Below, one piece after another: positions 17,831-26,833 of a DNA stretch of 64,000 bases. Location of the stretch: contig JAZROD010000005.1 of the NCBI GenBank assembly GCA_045648505.1, forward strand, positions 5,609-69,608. Direction: 5' to 3'. How positions within the stretch are numbered: the stretch's first letter is position 1; the number at the start of each line of letters is the position of its first letter. The notes under the pieces were generated by a model, which ran no database searches, was not told the DNA's origin, and saw only the letters and a program-made list of their open reading frames with translations. A program made the translations under genes and the position numbers. The stretch is from RGIG8700 sp045648505. GTDB lineage: Bacteria > Bacillota > Clostridia > RGIG6154.

Positions 17831-19304
17831 AAAGAATTATACAAATAAGTCCGCCACTGCCGTCATTTATAATTTTCTGCAGAGTTTCCTGAAGTTTTAA
17901 TCTTGCATCATCAGGCATATTGTAAAGCTTATTGTTTATACCCTCGTTTACAAGCTCGTGCAAAGACTTACCAAAAATATTACTGTTCCAGATTTCTTTA
18001 GGGTCTGTTTCAAATTCGCTTAAAATGTGATTTACAAGTTCTTCTGATTGTCTTTCTGTTCCCACAATGGGACTTACATGAGTTTCTATATCTGCTTTAA
18101 TCAGATGGATTGAAGGTGCAGAGGCTTTTAGCTTTATTCCGTATCTTCCGCCTTGTTTTATGATTTCAGGTTGCTCAAGCTTCATATCTGCAACAGAAGG
18201 GGAAACAATGCCGTAGCCTGTGCGGTTAACCTCATCAAGTGCGCTTGATATTTTATCATATTCCTCTTTCACTTTTGAAAGGCTGTTTATAAGTGACATA
18301 AGGCTTTCCTGTCCGTCTATTTCAAAGCCTGAATTTTCCCCGAGCACCTGATAAAAAAGGTCTTCCTCAACCGCAATTCTTACTCCTGCCACACCTTTAC
18401 CCATATTGACTTTATCGAGGTAGCTTTCTGTTATATATTGCTTTGCAGACAGTTTTTCGCACACATCAGCAATTTCTCTGATTTTAATCTCATCAGGTAC
18501 TGCTTCATTAACACTTTCCAGAAGTGCACTGTAAAGCCAGTGATTACTGTCTAAACATTCTATCCAGTCAGGCATATTAAAGCTTATTTCTTTAACAGGA
18601 AATTCGTTCAACGCAGTTTCAATAACATACGCAATATCATTTTGATTGATGGTTGCACAATTCATAGCAATAACAGGCGAATTATATTTAAGAATCATAT
18701 CTTCTTTAAGCTTTGTTATTTCTGCAGATGTGGGATTTATACTATTTAACAGAATAACAAAAGGTTTATTTATGGCTTTTAACTGTGAAACTACCTTTTC
18801 TTCTGCCTCAATATAACTTGTTCTCGGTATATCGCATATACTTCCGTCGGTGGTTACCAAAAGACCAATTGTAGAATGTTCATCAATAACCTTTTTAGTT
18901 CCTATTTCTGCCGCCTGAACAAAAGACATTTCCTTATCTGACCATGGTGTGGAAACCATCCTTTCCATTCCCTCTTCTATATAGCCAAGAGAATCTTTAA
19001 CAACATAACCTACACAATCAATCATCTTAACATTAAGATTTGTTTTTCCGCTTAAATTCACTTTAACCGAATCTTCAGGAATAAACTTTGGTTCAGTTGT
19101 CATAATGGTTCTTCCTGCACCGCTTTGAGGAAGTTCATCAATGGCTCTTTGTCTTTTGCTTTCATCTTCTATATTGGGAATAACCATCTCTTCCATAAAC
19201 TTTTTTATGAAAGTTGATTTACCTGTTCTTACGGGGCCAACTACTCCTATGTAAATATTCCCCTGTGTTCTTTGTGCAATATCTTCATATATATTTCTGT
19301 CCAT
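17829..19304 (-). CDS. spoIVA: Stage IV sporulation protein A (SpoIVA), spore coat scaffold ATPase
   Basis: Coat basement-layer protein of 491 residues that polymerises on the forespore surface using ATP. The N-terminal GTPase-like domain has Walker A GPVRTGKSTF (~24-33) and the Walker B-type MIDCVGYVV. The middle and C-terminal domains are full length and the C-terminus GGLICIIL is the conserved membrane-binding end. The ATG follows TAGGAGGA, a strong ribosome binding site. A candidate sigma-E promoter lies upstream, as expected for a mother-cell gene. The gene borders the serine-recombinase remnant at 19.5 kb. Confidence 0.96.
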   Translation of the reverse strand: MDRNIYEDIAQRTQGNIYIGVVGPVRTGKSTFIKKFMEEMVIPNIEDESKRQRAIDELPQSGAGRTIMTTEPKFIPEDSVKVNLSGKTNLNVKMIDCVGYVVKDSLGYIEEGMERMVSTPWSDKEMSFVQAAEIGTKKVIDEHSTIGLLVTTDGSICDIPRTSYIEAEEKVVSQLKAINKPFVILLNSINPTSAEITKLKEDMILKYNSPVIAMNCATINQNDIAYVIETALNEFPVKEISFNMPDWIECLDSNHWLYSALLESVNEAVPDEIKIREIADVCEKLSAKQYITESYLDKVNMGKGVAGVRIAVEEDLFYQVLGENSGFEIDGQESLMSLINSLSKVKEEYDKISSALDEVNRTGYGIVSPSVADMKLEQPEIIKQGGRYGIKLKASAPSIHLIKADIETHVSPIVGTERQSEELVNHILSEFETDPKEIWNSNIFGKSLHELVNEGINNKLYNMPDDARLKLQETLQKIINDGSGGLICIIL

Positions 19305-19336
19305 AATCTTCCTCCTACAATGGTTACTTTTACTAA

Positions 19337-19366
19337 ACTATATTCAGAAGATATAAAAAATATCAC
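19337..19366 (-). promoter_or_regulatory. Candidate sigma-E promoter of spoIVA
   Basis: On the minus strand GTGATATT (19366-19359) resembles the sigma-E -35 element and AATATAGT (19344-19337) matches six of eight positions of CATACANT, with a 14-base spacer. It is 33 bases upstream of the spoIVA ATG. Judged by eye only. Confidence 0.45.
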
Positions 19367-19528
19367 TCCCAAAGGAATGTTAAAATACTCCAGAACACAA
19401 AAAGACAGTAAAATACGCATATATATTGACTGATAAATAATAAAATTTATAACTTAACGAAAAAAATCTCACAATTGGATGTTTCTCTAAGGGATGTTTA
19501 GTGAAACATTCTGACAGGTGCGGAAGTT

Positions 19529-19554
19529 GGGTGAACAGTTTAGGTTGTTCACCC
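19529..19554. terminator. Hairpin downstream of the serine recombinase
   Basis: GGGTGAACA pairs with TGTTCACCC over an eight-base loop. The T-rich run (CTTTTCCTTT) is on the plus-strand side, so as a terminator it would work better for plus-strand transcription. It lies just past the recombinase stop codon; 19305-19528 otherwise holds only the spoIVA leader and AT-rich sequence. Confidence 0.55.
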
Positions 19555-19566
19555 TTTTCCTTTGCC

Positions 19567-21204
19567 TTAAATTGCGTATGCATTTCCTATGTGAGTGAAA
19601 TATATGTCGACTTGCTGTGTTGCACTTTTCGACCGCTTTTCACTTCGTTCATGTATAACAATCTTGGACACGAAGGTCAGTAATATTTCAGGTGTCAGTT
19701 CCTTGACGTTCACATATTTCTTTGCCAAGGATACAAACTTCTCTGTGTTTGTGGTTGCAGATTTCAAGGTGTCAATTTCACTTTCCAACTCAGGAATGCG
19801 AATTTGAAGTTCCTTTTGCTCTGTCGTATAACTCTCTGATAACATCTGAAATTGTTTCTCTGTTATCTTCTCTGAAACATAGTCTTCATACACACGTTTA
19901 AATAACGATTCTAACTCTTTTTCTCGCTTGGTTAATCTACCAAACTCTGCTGATTTTGCCGATAACTCTTTACGGCTTTCTGCAGAGGTTTTTTGGTTTA
20001 TAAACTCAGCAAATTCCTTTGTCTTTGTTCTGGCAAAGTAGGTAATTCTCCTGATTTCTTCAAGGATGATTTCGTCCAGAACAGCTTCCCTTATAGAATG
20101 AGGTGTGCATTGTTCTTCACCTCTGTGTTTTCTATATCTGCTACAAATGAAGTGAAATGCATCCGGGCTTAGAGTTTTACCTCTGACGAAATACAACTTA
20201 TTACCGCAGTCTGCACAATACAAAAGTCCAACATATTTGTTAATCTCGTCCATGGAATCTCTTCTTCGCTTGCCTTCACGAACTCTGCGAACGATTTCCC
20301 AAGTATCCATATCTATGATTGCTTCGTGAGTGCCCTCGACGCGAATCCATTCTTCTTCAGGCCTTTGTATTCTCTGCTTATTCTTGTACGAAATTGTAGT
20401 GCCTTTAAGATTTATTGTATTTCCAATATATACCTCGTTATCAAGAATTGCTGCTACTGTTCTATCGTTCCAACCGTAAGGTTCCGTTACATCTGTAGAC
20501 GCACCGTACTTTCCGGTTTTCTCATAGCCGTACATTGATGGTTTGAGGATTTTTCTCTTTTTGAGAATATTGGCAATATATGTAGGTCCCAATCCGCTTG
20601 CACATAATCTGTAGATTTCCCTTACAACTGTTGCAGCTTCTTCATCAATTACAAGTTTAATTGATTTCTTGGACCCTATGGGTGTGCTTTCATCTCTTGT
20701 ATAGCCATAAGGCACTTGTGAACTTACTCGTTCTCCACGTTCTGCTTTAAACTTGAAAACAGCACGAACCTTCTTTGATGTTTCCTTGGGATACCATTCG
20801 TTAAACAGATTCACAAATGGAGCAAGGTCATTACTTTCGACATTGTTGGAATCATAGTTGTCTTGTACAGCAATATAGCGAACATTATGCTTCGGGAAAA
20901 TGACATCTGTGTACATTCCTACTTCAAGATAGTTTCTGCCAAGTCTTGATAAATCCTTTGTAATAAAGTTTTTAACCCTGCCTTCTTCCATCAACTTAAG
21001 TCCTTCCTGAAACGCAGGTCGATCGAAGTTTGTTCCTGAATAACCATCATCAATTAAAAACCTGATGTTTTCAAAGCAATTGTCTTGAGCAACTTTTAAG
21101 ATAATCTTTTTCTGATTCTCTATACTGTTACTATCGCCTTCAAGGTCATCCTCTCGTGATAATCTGCAATATAATAGTGTTAAATCATAATCTTGGTTTG
21201 ACAT
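19567..21204 (-). CDS. Large serine recombinase of a transposon/integrative element
   Basis: Site-specific serine recombinase of 545 residues. The N-terminal resolvase domain holds the nucleophile in YCRLSRED (Ser16) and the active-site arginines in FITKDLSRLGRNY. A recombinase domain (~170-290, VPYGYTRDES) follows, then a zinc ribbon with cysteines in LYCADCGNKL and FICSRY (~325-370), and a C-terminal coiled coil (~385-470). This is the architecture of integrases and transposases of Tn4451/Tn1549-like elements. The element itself is mostly missing: only a TnpW-like gene accompanies it, so this is either a very small element or a remnant next to spoIVA. Confidence 0.92.
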   Translation of the reverse strand: MSNQDYDLTLLYCRLSREDDLEGDSNSIENQKKIILKVAQDNCFENIRFLIDDGYSGTNFDRPAFQEGLKLMEEGRVKNFITKDLSRLGRNYLEVGMYTDVIFPKHNVRYIAVQDNYDSNNVESNDLAPFVNLFNEWYPKETSKKVRAVFKFKAERGERVSSQVPYGYTRDESTPIGSKKSIKLVIDEEAATVVREIYRLCASGLGPTYIANILKKRKILKPSMYGYEKTGKYGASTDVTEPYGWNDRTVAAILDNEVYIGNTINLKGTTISYKNKQRIQRPEEEWIRVEGTHEAIIDMDTWEIVRRVREGKRRRDSMDEINKYVGLLYCADCGNKLYFVRGKTLSPDAFHFICSRYRKHRGEEQCTPHSIREAVLDEIILEEIRRITYFARTKTKEFAEFINQKTSAESRKELSAKSAEFGRLTKREKELESLFKRVYEDYVSEKITEKQFQMLSESYTTEQKELQIRIPELESEIDTLKSATTNTEKFVSLAKKYVNVKELTPEILLTFVSKIVIHERSEKRSKSATQQVDIYFTHIGNAYAI

Positions 21205-21302
21205 TATTCTTTCCCTCCTTCAAAGTCAAACCGATTGAGAGTATTGTGAGTAGATATTTCACAACACCACAATACCCTAAACCGATTGAAAAGTCCAGAC
21301 TT

Positions 21303-21575
21303 TTAGGAGACTTTGTCTATATTATCCTGAATATCTATTGTTATCAGTCTTCGTATATGGTCCTCAACATTTTTCTTTGAGTTCATATCAAAGATTGAAT
21401 TTACAATATAATTCATATTACCGACATGAGTTTTCCTCGTTTTTACCATTTCGTTATCGGTGATACTATATGAATATCTCCGTCTAACCGATGTGGCAAT
21501 TTCGGAATTGTATTCTCTGTCTATATCTATAGCAAAATCTTCATTAAAGTCCATAGGTATTTCCTTCTTATTCAT
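21303..21575 (-). CDS. Small transposon-type protein, TnpW-like
   Basis: Protein of 90 residues encoded upstream of the serine recombinase on the same strand. The stretch KTHVGNMNYIVNSIF followed by VEDHIRRLI resembles the short TnpW-type proteins (pattern RIGNTTYxVxxxF...DKIxRLI) that often accompany serine recombinases in Firmicutes elements. The N-terminal half is charged and not recognised. Function unknown. AAAGGAGAA precedes the ATG. The 98-base gap to the recombinase start has no clear hairpin. Confidence 0.6.
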   Translation of the reverse strand: MNKKEIPMDFNEDFAIDIDREYNSEIATSVRRRYSYSITDNEMVKTRKTHVGNMNYIVNSIFDMNSKKNVEDHIRRLITIDIQDNIDKVS

Positions 21576-21863
21576 AAAAATTCTCCTTTCGGATTAATGA
21601 TCAAAATTAAATACTTTTATTGCCTTAACGAAGCTCCTTTCTATAGATTTTTGACCGCCTTTTAAAATATAGGCAATAAGCGTGTATTCACTAAGCTTTG
21701 CACTTGCCTCCGGTTACATTTCCTAAGCCTCGGTCCTGCTCGACCATAACCTCGTGTTTTCAAACAGTTGAATCGCTCGTTCTCGAAAGAGAAGTCTTGG
21801 CGCTCGCTGTGTTGTATAAATCACCGTGCAAGCTATTTAATTTTCAAGGTTCAAATTCCACGA

Positions 21864-21892
21864 TTGACATTTTTATTCATATCGTGTATAAT
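21864..21892 (+). promoter_or_regulatory. Consensus sigma-A promoter of the DUF6076-like gene
   Basis: TTGACA (21864-21869) and TATAAT (21887-21892) are both perfect and 17 bases apart. The rest of the 422-bp gap 21576-21997 shows no gene; it holds a mixed, relatively GC-richer stretch at ~21690-21830. Confidence 0.85.
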
Positions 21893-21997
21893 TTGTTGTG
21901 TGGCTATTCTAACATATTGCAAGAACTGCGTCAACCGATTTTGCCTACGTTTTAAAAAGTAGTGGAATTATAAATTATGTATCGTGGAAGTGATTAT

Positions 21998-23083
21998 ATG
22001 GCAAGTATAAAAAGTTTAGATGAGAAACCTTTTGATTTTGGATATATAACGGCACAATTTTATAAAGATTATGTCATTATTGGCAAAGAAAAAGTTTCGC
22101 TTGGTCAGATTTCAACTGAAATTCTGGAATTGTCGGATGAACAGCTTGATAATTTAAAAACAGCATTAACAGATTTAAGGAAAGCATTTCTTGAAAAGCT
22201 TTATGGGGAATACGAATCAAATTTAATGATTATATCATCATGCAGCTTTGATGGCTTTGCTCCATATCTAAACAAAGCATTAGATATTGTTCTTAGCCTG
22301 CCTTTATATGGCCGCTTTGAGTTTGATAAAAGAAGATACATATCAGAGTTCAGGGAAATATATGAAACTTATCCCAAAAGTGAAGGCAGAAGCATATTAA
22401 ACAGAATTTTAATAGCCTTGTTATCAATCAATGATGAAATACTAATTTTTAAAATATATGCAACTGCATTTGTTGATTTATATATAGAAAATGTCACCGC
22501 AAGAACCCCTGCACATTTTGCACATGCAGTATATCAGTTTCTTAATAATAAAGAATTGCAGCAAAATCTCGAATCGCTTATTCCAAAATATCCGGCAATT
22601 ACATTTAAGGCAGAAATGCCGGCAAATATTGAATATATTACTTGTCCTGATCCTGATTGTAAAGAAAACTATATTTTGGCAGAAAGAGTAATTTTCAGAT
22701 CTCTCGGAGGGTTTTTAAATTCAGATCTATTTAGAGGATTAAATGTTAAGCACTCACCTAAAAGATGTCATAATTGCAAACGATTTTTTCTTTTGCCAAC
22801 CGGTCACGATACTCACTATTGCAACAGAGTAGCACCAAATGATCCAAAAGGTAGAATATGCAGTAAAGTAGGTCCTCATAAAAAAGAAAACTCAGACGAA
22901 TTCAGGTCTCCAATAAAAAAAGAATATGACAGAACCTATGACCGATTATCCAAGCGAAAATCAAGCGGATTAGATTATTCCAAGTGGCTTGAACAGAGTA
23001 CATTAGCTATGGATATTAAAGAGCGTGGTGAGTCCGGAGAAATTTCACTTGATGAAGCAATTAGGCTGCTGAAAGAAATATAA
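21998..23083 (+). CDS. DUF6076-like zinc-binding protein
   Basis: Cytoplasmic protein of about 361 residues with no signal peptide. The C-terminal third has paired cysteine/histidine motifs: CPDPDC, CHNCKRFF, HDTHYCNR and CSKVGPHKK, which suggests one or two zinc sites, followed by a basic stretch. The N-terminal part is helical without recognisable motifs. The layout fits DUF6076 proteins, common as orphan accessory genes in gut Clostridia; function unknown. ATG at 21998 has GGAAGTG upstream; the first ATG at 21977 lacks a site. Driven by its own perfect promoter and closed by a strong terminator, adjacent to the mobile remnant. Confidence 0.75.
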   Translation: MASIKSLDEKPFDFGYITAQFYKDYVIIGKEKVSLGQISTEILELSDEQLDNLKTALTDLRKAFLEKLYGEYESNLMIISSCSFDGFAPYLNKALDIVLSLPLYGRFEFDKRRYISEFREIYETYPKSEGRSILNRILIALLSINDEILIFKIYATAFVDLYIENVTARTPAHFAHAVYQFLNNKELQQNLESLIPKYPAITFKAEMPANIEYITCPDPDCKENYILAERVIFRSLGGFLNSDLFRGLNVKHSPKRCHNCKRFFLLPTGHDTHYCNRVAPNDPKGRICSKVGPHKKENSDEFRSPIKKEYDRTYDRLSKRKSSGLDYSKWLEQSTLAMDIKERGESGEISLDEAIRLLKEI

Positions 23084-23090
23084 AACAGAA

Positions 23091-23135
23091 AAAATGACGG
23101 TATATTCGAGTTCTTTCGAATATACCGTCATTTTT
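23091..23135. terminator. Strong bidirectional terminator
   Basis: ATGACGGTATATTCGA and TCGAATATACCGTCAT form a perfect 16-bp stem with A and T runs outside. It lies between the plus-strand DUF6076-like gene and the convergent InlB-repeat gene. Confidence 0.95.
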
Positions 23136-23153
23136 GTTTTGTAATTAATTTGT

Positions 23154-23702
23154 TTATTCCATTGTGCCGACCATTTCATTTATATCGCCATATGAGTCTA
23201 CTATTATTGTTTTGGTTTTGCTCGGTGCCACATTGCCGAATCCGTCTATGTAAGCTTTATTTTTCTCTTTTATGATCTCATTTCGTATTTTTGTTTCCTC
23301 GTCCGTGAGATAGCAAGTGTCTTTGCTCATGATTTCATCATTTGGATTTATGGACTCCTCTGGATTTGGCTCCCATTTCGCATATAGAACATCCGGCTTT
23401 ATGAATTTGAATGTTGTTACCTGATTCTGCTTTGTCCTCGGATCGGTGAACCATCCCTTGAATGTGTAACCATATTTTGTTGGGATGTAACCTTCAAGGC
23501 TAATGCTCTCGCCGTATCTTTTGGTTATTGGCCTGATAAAGTTTCCGCCGTCCGAGGCGAATTGCAAGATCACATTTCCTATGAATCCAATTTCGCTATC
23601 GAATATGCGCTGATTCCTTCTCATCTGCCAGGGTGCCGCCGATGCGGTTGTTGTTAATAGCATTGTCGTGGCAAGCGCCGTACATATTATTTTCTTTTTC
23701 AT
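23154..23702 (-). CDS. Secreted protein with InlB B-repeat
   Basis: Extracellular protein of 182 residues. An N-terminal signal peptide (KKKIICTALATTMLL then TTTASAAP) ends with a likely cleavage after ASA (~22). Residues ~45-115 match the Listeria-Bacteroides InlB B-repeat, with YGYTFKGWFTDPRTK and the ending VLYAKWEPN. The remainder is polar. There is no LPXTG or SLH anchor, so it may be released or bound otherwise. It follows a DUF6809-like gene from which it is separated by a terminator. Confidence 0.8.
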   Translation of the reverse strand: MKKKIICTALATTMLLTTTASAAPWQMRRNQRIFDSEIGFIGNVILQFASDGGNFIRPITKRYGESISLEGYIPTKYGYTFKGWFTDPRTKQNQVTTFKFIKPDVLYAKWEPNPEESINPNDEIMSKDTCYLTDEETKIRNEIIKEKNKAYIDGFGNVAPSKTKTIIVDSYGDINEMVGTME

Positions 23703-23731
23703 AATCTCATCCTTTCATTTTGGGCATAAAA

Positions 23732-23773
23732 ATGCCGACATACTCGAATTTCATTCATCGAATATGTCGGCAT
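23732..23773 (-). terminator. Terminator whose stem includes the last codons of the DUF6809-like gene
   Basis: On the minus strand ATGCCGACATA (inside the coding sequence) pairs with TATGTCGGCAT past the stop codon, followed by TTTTTATG. The 11-bp stem is perfect. Confidence 0.85.
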
Positions 23774-24035
23774 CATTTTCAAAGCATTCTATAAAGAACC
23801 TTGCTCCTAATTTGAATCCTTTTATAAAGGTTTGACATTCTGTAATTTGTATCATTTCGTCATAGCAGACTTTGATCTTATCAAACAATTCTTTTTCTTG
23901 ATCATTTAGATTTTTGAGCAGCTCTTCTTCGTTTTTGGTTAATAACCTGAATGCCTTGTCAAACTTCCGTTGACTTTGGAATGGTCTTTCCATCGGATTA
24001 ATATTCCCATACCAGAATTCTTCAAGCAGTTTCAT
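23751..24035 (-). CDS. Small DUF6809-like protein
   Basis: Protein of 94 residues with N-terminal MKLLEEFWYGNINPMERPF and C-terminal FIKGFKLGARFFIECF, the pattern of DUF6809 proteins (EELYYGNI...E and GFxLGxR). Helical, cytoplasmic, function unknown; the family is common next to mobile or accessory genes in Clostridia. The ATG at 24035 is chosen over the start at 24071 because AAGGAGGTG is seven bases upstream. Its 3' end encodes half of its own terminator stem. Confidence 0.7.
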   Translation of the reverse strand: MKLLEEFWYGNINPMERPFQSQRKFDKAFRLLTKNEEELLKNLNDQEKELFDKIKVCYDEMIQITECQTFIKGFKLGARFFIECFENDADIFDE

Positions 24036-24102
24036 CTCGTTCACCTCCTTGTGACACAAACAGTACCACAAGAATTTATGAAAGTCCAGAGAAATTTATA
24101 GC

Positions 24103-25146
24103 TTATTTTTCCAATCTTCCGTATGCGTAAAAATGTGATTTCCAGTATGCGGTTTGTGTACTTGCATATTTTATTGGATCTCCGCAATGTAGCATCTTTC
24201 CGTCACCTGCATAAATGCCTACATGTGTAACAGGCTCGGAGGACTGATATGTATTTTCAAAAAATATCAAGTCACCCGCTCTCGCTTCTGACGGACTTAT
24301 CTTTTTGCATTGATTATATATTTGTTGTGCTGTTGTTCTTGGTAGATTGTAGACTCCGGAATGAGTGTATGTCCAACACACGAATCCAGAACAGTCAAAG
24401 GACGTTTCCGGTGTTGAACCACCCCACACATACGGAAATCCAATATATTTTTCTCCCTCTGTGAAAAGTCTACCTGCATATGTTAGTTTGTATAGCTTTT
24501 TTTCAATTCCCATCTTTTCATCGTTAAGCTGTTTAAGTAATTCTTTCTTTACTTTTATTTCTTCATCAATTGCAGCAATTTCTTCACTTGCCTGATTGAT
24601 CTGAAGGTCAAACTCATTTTTCTGGCTTTGATATTCAGCAGAGATTTCGTCTAGTTCTTTTTTTCTGTCATCAACTTCTTTTTTTGCCTTAGCAAACTCA
24701 TTGAATATTTTCCTATCGTGTTCAGAGATTTGTTTTATATATTCTGTTCTTTTGGTAATCTCCATTATATCTTTGGACTGCAAAAATGCTTCAATATATG
24801 CTATATTACCTTTTTCATATAAAACAACAAGCCTTTTATAAAAAACTTCTTTTTTCTCATCTTCTTTTTCTTGTGCTTGATTTAATTCTTCTGTTACTGC
24901 CTCAATCTTACCGCTTAATTCATCAAGTTGTCCCTGAACTTCTTTTAGGTCAGCATTAATTTCTAGTATGCTATTTTTAAGTTCCCTTTTCCCTTTTTCA
25001 AGTTCTTCAATCGCTTTTTCTATTCCTGAAATCTCCGCATTTTTGGCTACAAGTTGTGATTCCAGTGCAATTACATCTTCAGCATAAACATTTACGGACA
25101 TTATTGATAAAATGCAAACCATCAATATAATAATTTTATTTTTCAA
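24103..25146 (-). CDS. Secreted coiled-coil NlpC/P60 peptidoglycan hydrolase
   Basis: Murein endopeptidase of 347 residues. A signal peptide (IIILMVCILSIMSVNVYA) is followed by a long coiled coil (~25-215) and a C-terminal NlpC/P60 domain (~230-345). The catalytic Cys is in SFDCSGFVCW, the His in VTHVGIYAGDG, and the third polar residue is probably the His of MLHCGD. This is the architecture of PcsB, CwlO and RipC, hydrolases activated by FtsEX through the coiled coil. FtsX lies 13 bp upstream, which supports that partnership. The start is TTG at 25146 with GGGGGA seven bases upstream. Confidence 0.9.
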   Translation of the reverse strand: MKNKIIILMVCILSIMSVNVYAEDVIALESQLVAKNAEISGIEKAIEELEKGKRELKNSILEINADLKEVQGQLDELSGKIEAVTEELNQAQEKEDEKKEVFYKRLVVLYEKGNIAYIEAFLQSKDIMEITKRTEYIKQISEHDRKIFNEFAKAKKEVDDRKKELDEISAEYQSQKNEFDLQINQASEEIAAIDEEIKVKKELLKQLNDEKMGIEKKLYKLTYAGRLFTEGEKYIGFPYVWGGSTPETSFDCSGFVCWTYTHSGVYNLPRTTAQQIYNQCKKISPSEARAGDLIFFENTYQSSEPVTHVGIYAGDGKMLHCGDPIKYASTQTAYWKSHFYAYGRLEK

Positions 25147-25158
25147 GGTTTATCCCCC

Positions 25159-26055
25159 TTATGCTTTTATGTATTTCTTCACAGAATAAACGCTTCCTGT
25201 TATACCGATAAATAATCCAAACAAAATACACGATACAAATAATCTAAATATAATTTGATGTGTTTTATATATTTGAACAATGTTTTCTATATATCCGCTT
25301 ACAATGCTTGAACAGTAAGCATACCCAATCACAACGCATATGAAACCAATTAGCGCCCCCACAAGCCCAATTATCAGACCCTCTATAATAAAGGGAATCA
25401 CGATATAATCATTAGTTGCACCGACATATCTCATTGTATATATATCGTCTTTACGAGCTGATACCGATATTTTTATAGTATTTGAAATTATGAATATAGA
25501 AATAATTGCAAAAATTATCATAAGCACAAAACTACCATTCTTTAATCCAGATGAAATATCCATAATTTGCGAAACAAAATCCTGATTATTTTTAACCCAT
25601 GATACATCAATAATTTTCCCAAGCGCTTCTGCTACAGTGTTTGCTTTAGATATGTCTCTTAATGTTATTTCAAACGATGCTCTTAACGGATTGTCTTCCT
25701 CTAACCCATTTAGAAAGTCATAATCTGAACCGAACATTTCTTTACATTCTTCCAAAGCATCAGCCTCAGATATAAACCTCACTTCTGCTATATTCTTTAT
25801 TTTACCGATTTCTTCTTCAATCGCTTTAACGCGTTCTTCTGGTGTACCCTTTTCCAAATATGCACAAACCGCATATTGTGATTTAAACTGGTCGCTTATA
25901 TAGTTTATATTGCTTGAAAAAGATATATAAGCTCCAAACAGGCAAAGGCTTGACATAACTATAACAATGGATGATATTACAACATTTCTATTAAACCATA
26001 ACCCTTCTATGGCATCATTTATAAAAGAGAATAATTTCTTTATCTTAATATCCAT
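25159..26055 (-). CDS. ftsX: Cell-division permease FtsX
   Basis: ABC-type membrane subunit of 298 residues. One TM helix near residue 30 precedes an extracellular domain (~55-160), then three TM helices at about 170-195, 220-250 and 265-290, with the conserved MRYVGATNDYIVIPFIIEG between. FtsX transmits FtsE ATP hydrolysis to external hydrolases. The ATG at 26055 follows GGAGG and overlaps the ftsE end by 11 bases. The next gene is a coiled-coil NlpC/P60 hydrolase, its likely output. Confidence 0.92.
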   Translation of the reverse strand: MDIKIKKLFSFINDAIEGLWFNRNVVISSIVIVMSSLCLFGAYISFSSNINYISDQFKSQYAVCAYLEKGTPEERVKAIEEEIGKIKNIAEVRFISEADALEECKEMFGSDYDFLNGLEEDNPLRASFEITLRDISKANTVAEALGKIIDVSWVKNNQDFVSQIMDISSGLKNGSFVLMIIFAIISIFIISNTIKISVSARKDDIYTMRYVGATNDYIVIPFIIEGLIIGLVGALIGFICVVIGYAYCSSIVSGYIENIVQIYKTHQIIFRLFVSCILFGLFIGITGSVYSVKKYIKA

Positions 26056-26734
26056 ATGTATATCCTCCATGTTTCTCATCTCTTACAATACATCCATTGC
26101 GTAGCTCTATAACCCTCTTTTGCATTGAATTAACTACATTTATGTCATGGGTAACTACAATAACCGTAGTACCCATTTCGTTAATTTGTGTCAAGATTTG
26201 CATAATCTCTGAGGTCATCACAGGATCAAGATTTCCTGTAGGCTCGTCGGCAATTAAAACTGCCGGATTATTCACCATAGCCCTTGCAAGAGCAACCCTC
26301 TGTCGCTCTCCTCCTGAAAGCTCGTCCGGCATACAATATGCTTTATCTGATATTCTAACAAGTTCCAACCATTGTGGAACTATTTCGTTTATTTCCTCGT
26401 TGCTTGCACCACGAACTCTTAATGCAAAAGCAATATTGTTATATACATTTTTGGTGGATAGTAATCTAAATTCTTGAAAAACCACCCCTAAAGAACGCCT
26501 ATAGTATGGTATCTGCTTATCAGTTAATTCCGAAACATCAACTCCACCAACGTATACATTTCCTGATGTTTGCTTTTCATCTGCTAAAATAAGTTTTGTT
26601 ATTGTTGATTTTCCTGCTCCGGACTGTCCAATAATAAATGCAAATTCTCCTTGTTCAATATGAAAAGAAACATCCGTCAAAGCCATTGTTTCTGTGCTTT
26701 CATATTCCTTATAAACATTTTCAAAATAAATCAA
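26045..26734 (-). CDS. ftsE: Cell-division ATPase FtsE
   Basis: ABC ATPase of about 230 residues with Walker A GQSGAGKST, signature LSGGERQRVALARA, Walker B VLIADEPTGNLD and switch His VTHDINVV. The start is probably TTG at 26734, with GAGGTGG seven bases upstream, giving the usual FtsE N-terminus IYFENVYKEY. The ATG-started frame to 26776 adds 14 untypical residues. Forms the FtsEX complex with the next gene. Confidence 0.93.
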   Translation of the reverse strand: MIYFENVYKEYESTETMALTDVSFHIEQGEFAFIIGQSGAGKSTITKLILADEKQTSGNVYVGGVDVSELTDKQIPYYRRSLGVVFQEFRLLSTKNVYNNIAFALRVRGASNEEINEIVPQWLELVRISDKAYCMPDELSGGERQRVALARAMVNNPAVLIADEPTGNLDPVMTSEIMQILTQINEMGTTVIVVTHDINVVNSMQKRVIELRNGCIVRDEKHGGYTYGY

Positions 26735-26774
26735 TTTATCCACCTCTTTTTTATTCAAATCCCTATAAAACAGC

Positions 26775-26826
26775 ATATACGAATCAATAGCCTAAATAGT
26801 CTACCGATTCGTATATATCCACTTTT
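26775..26826 (-). terminator. Hairpin between the PP2C phosphatase gene and ftsE
   Basis: ATATACGAATC and GATTCGTATAT form an 11-bp perfect stem with a 30-base loop, followed by GCTGTTTTAT on the minus strand. Confidence 0.55.
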
Positions 26827-26833
26827 ATTTTAA

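Noticed and set aside
19380..19583. 67-residue minus-strand frame between spoIVA and the recombinase
   Set aside because: No ribosome binding site, overlaps the recombinase end and the hairpin, and has no recognisable motif.
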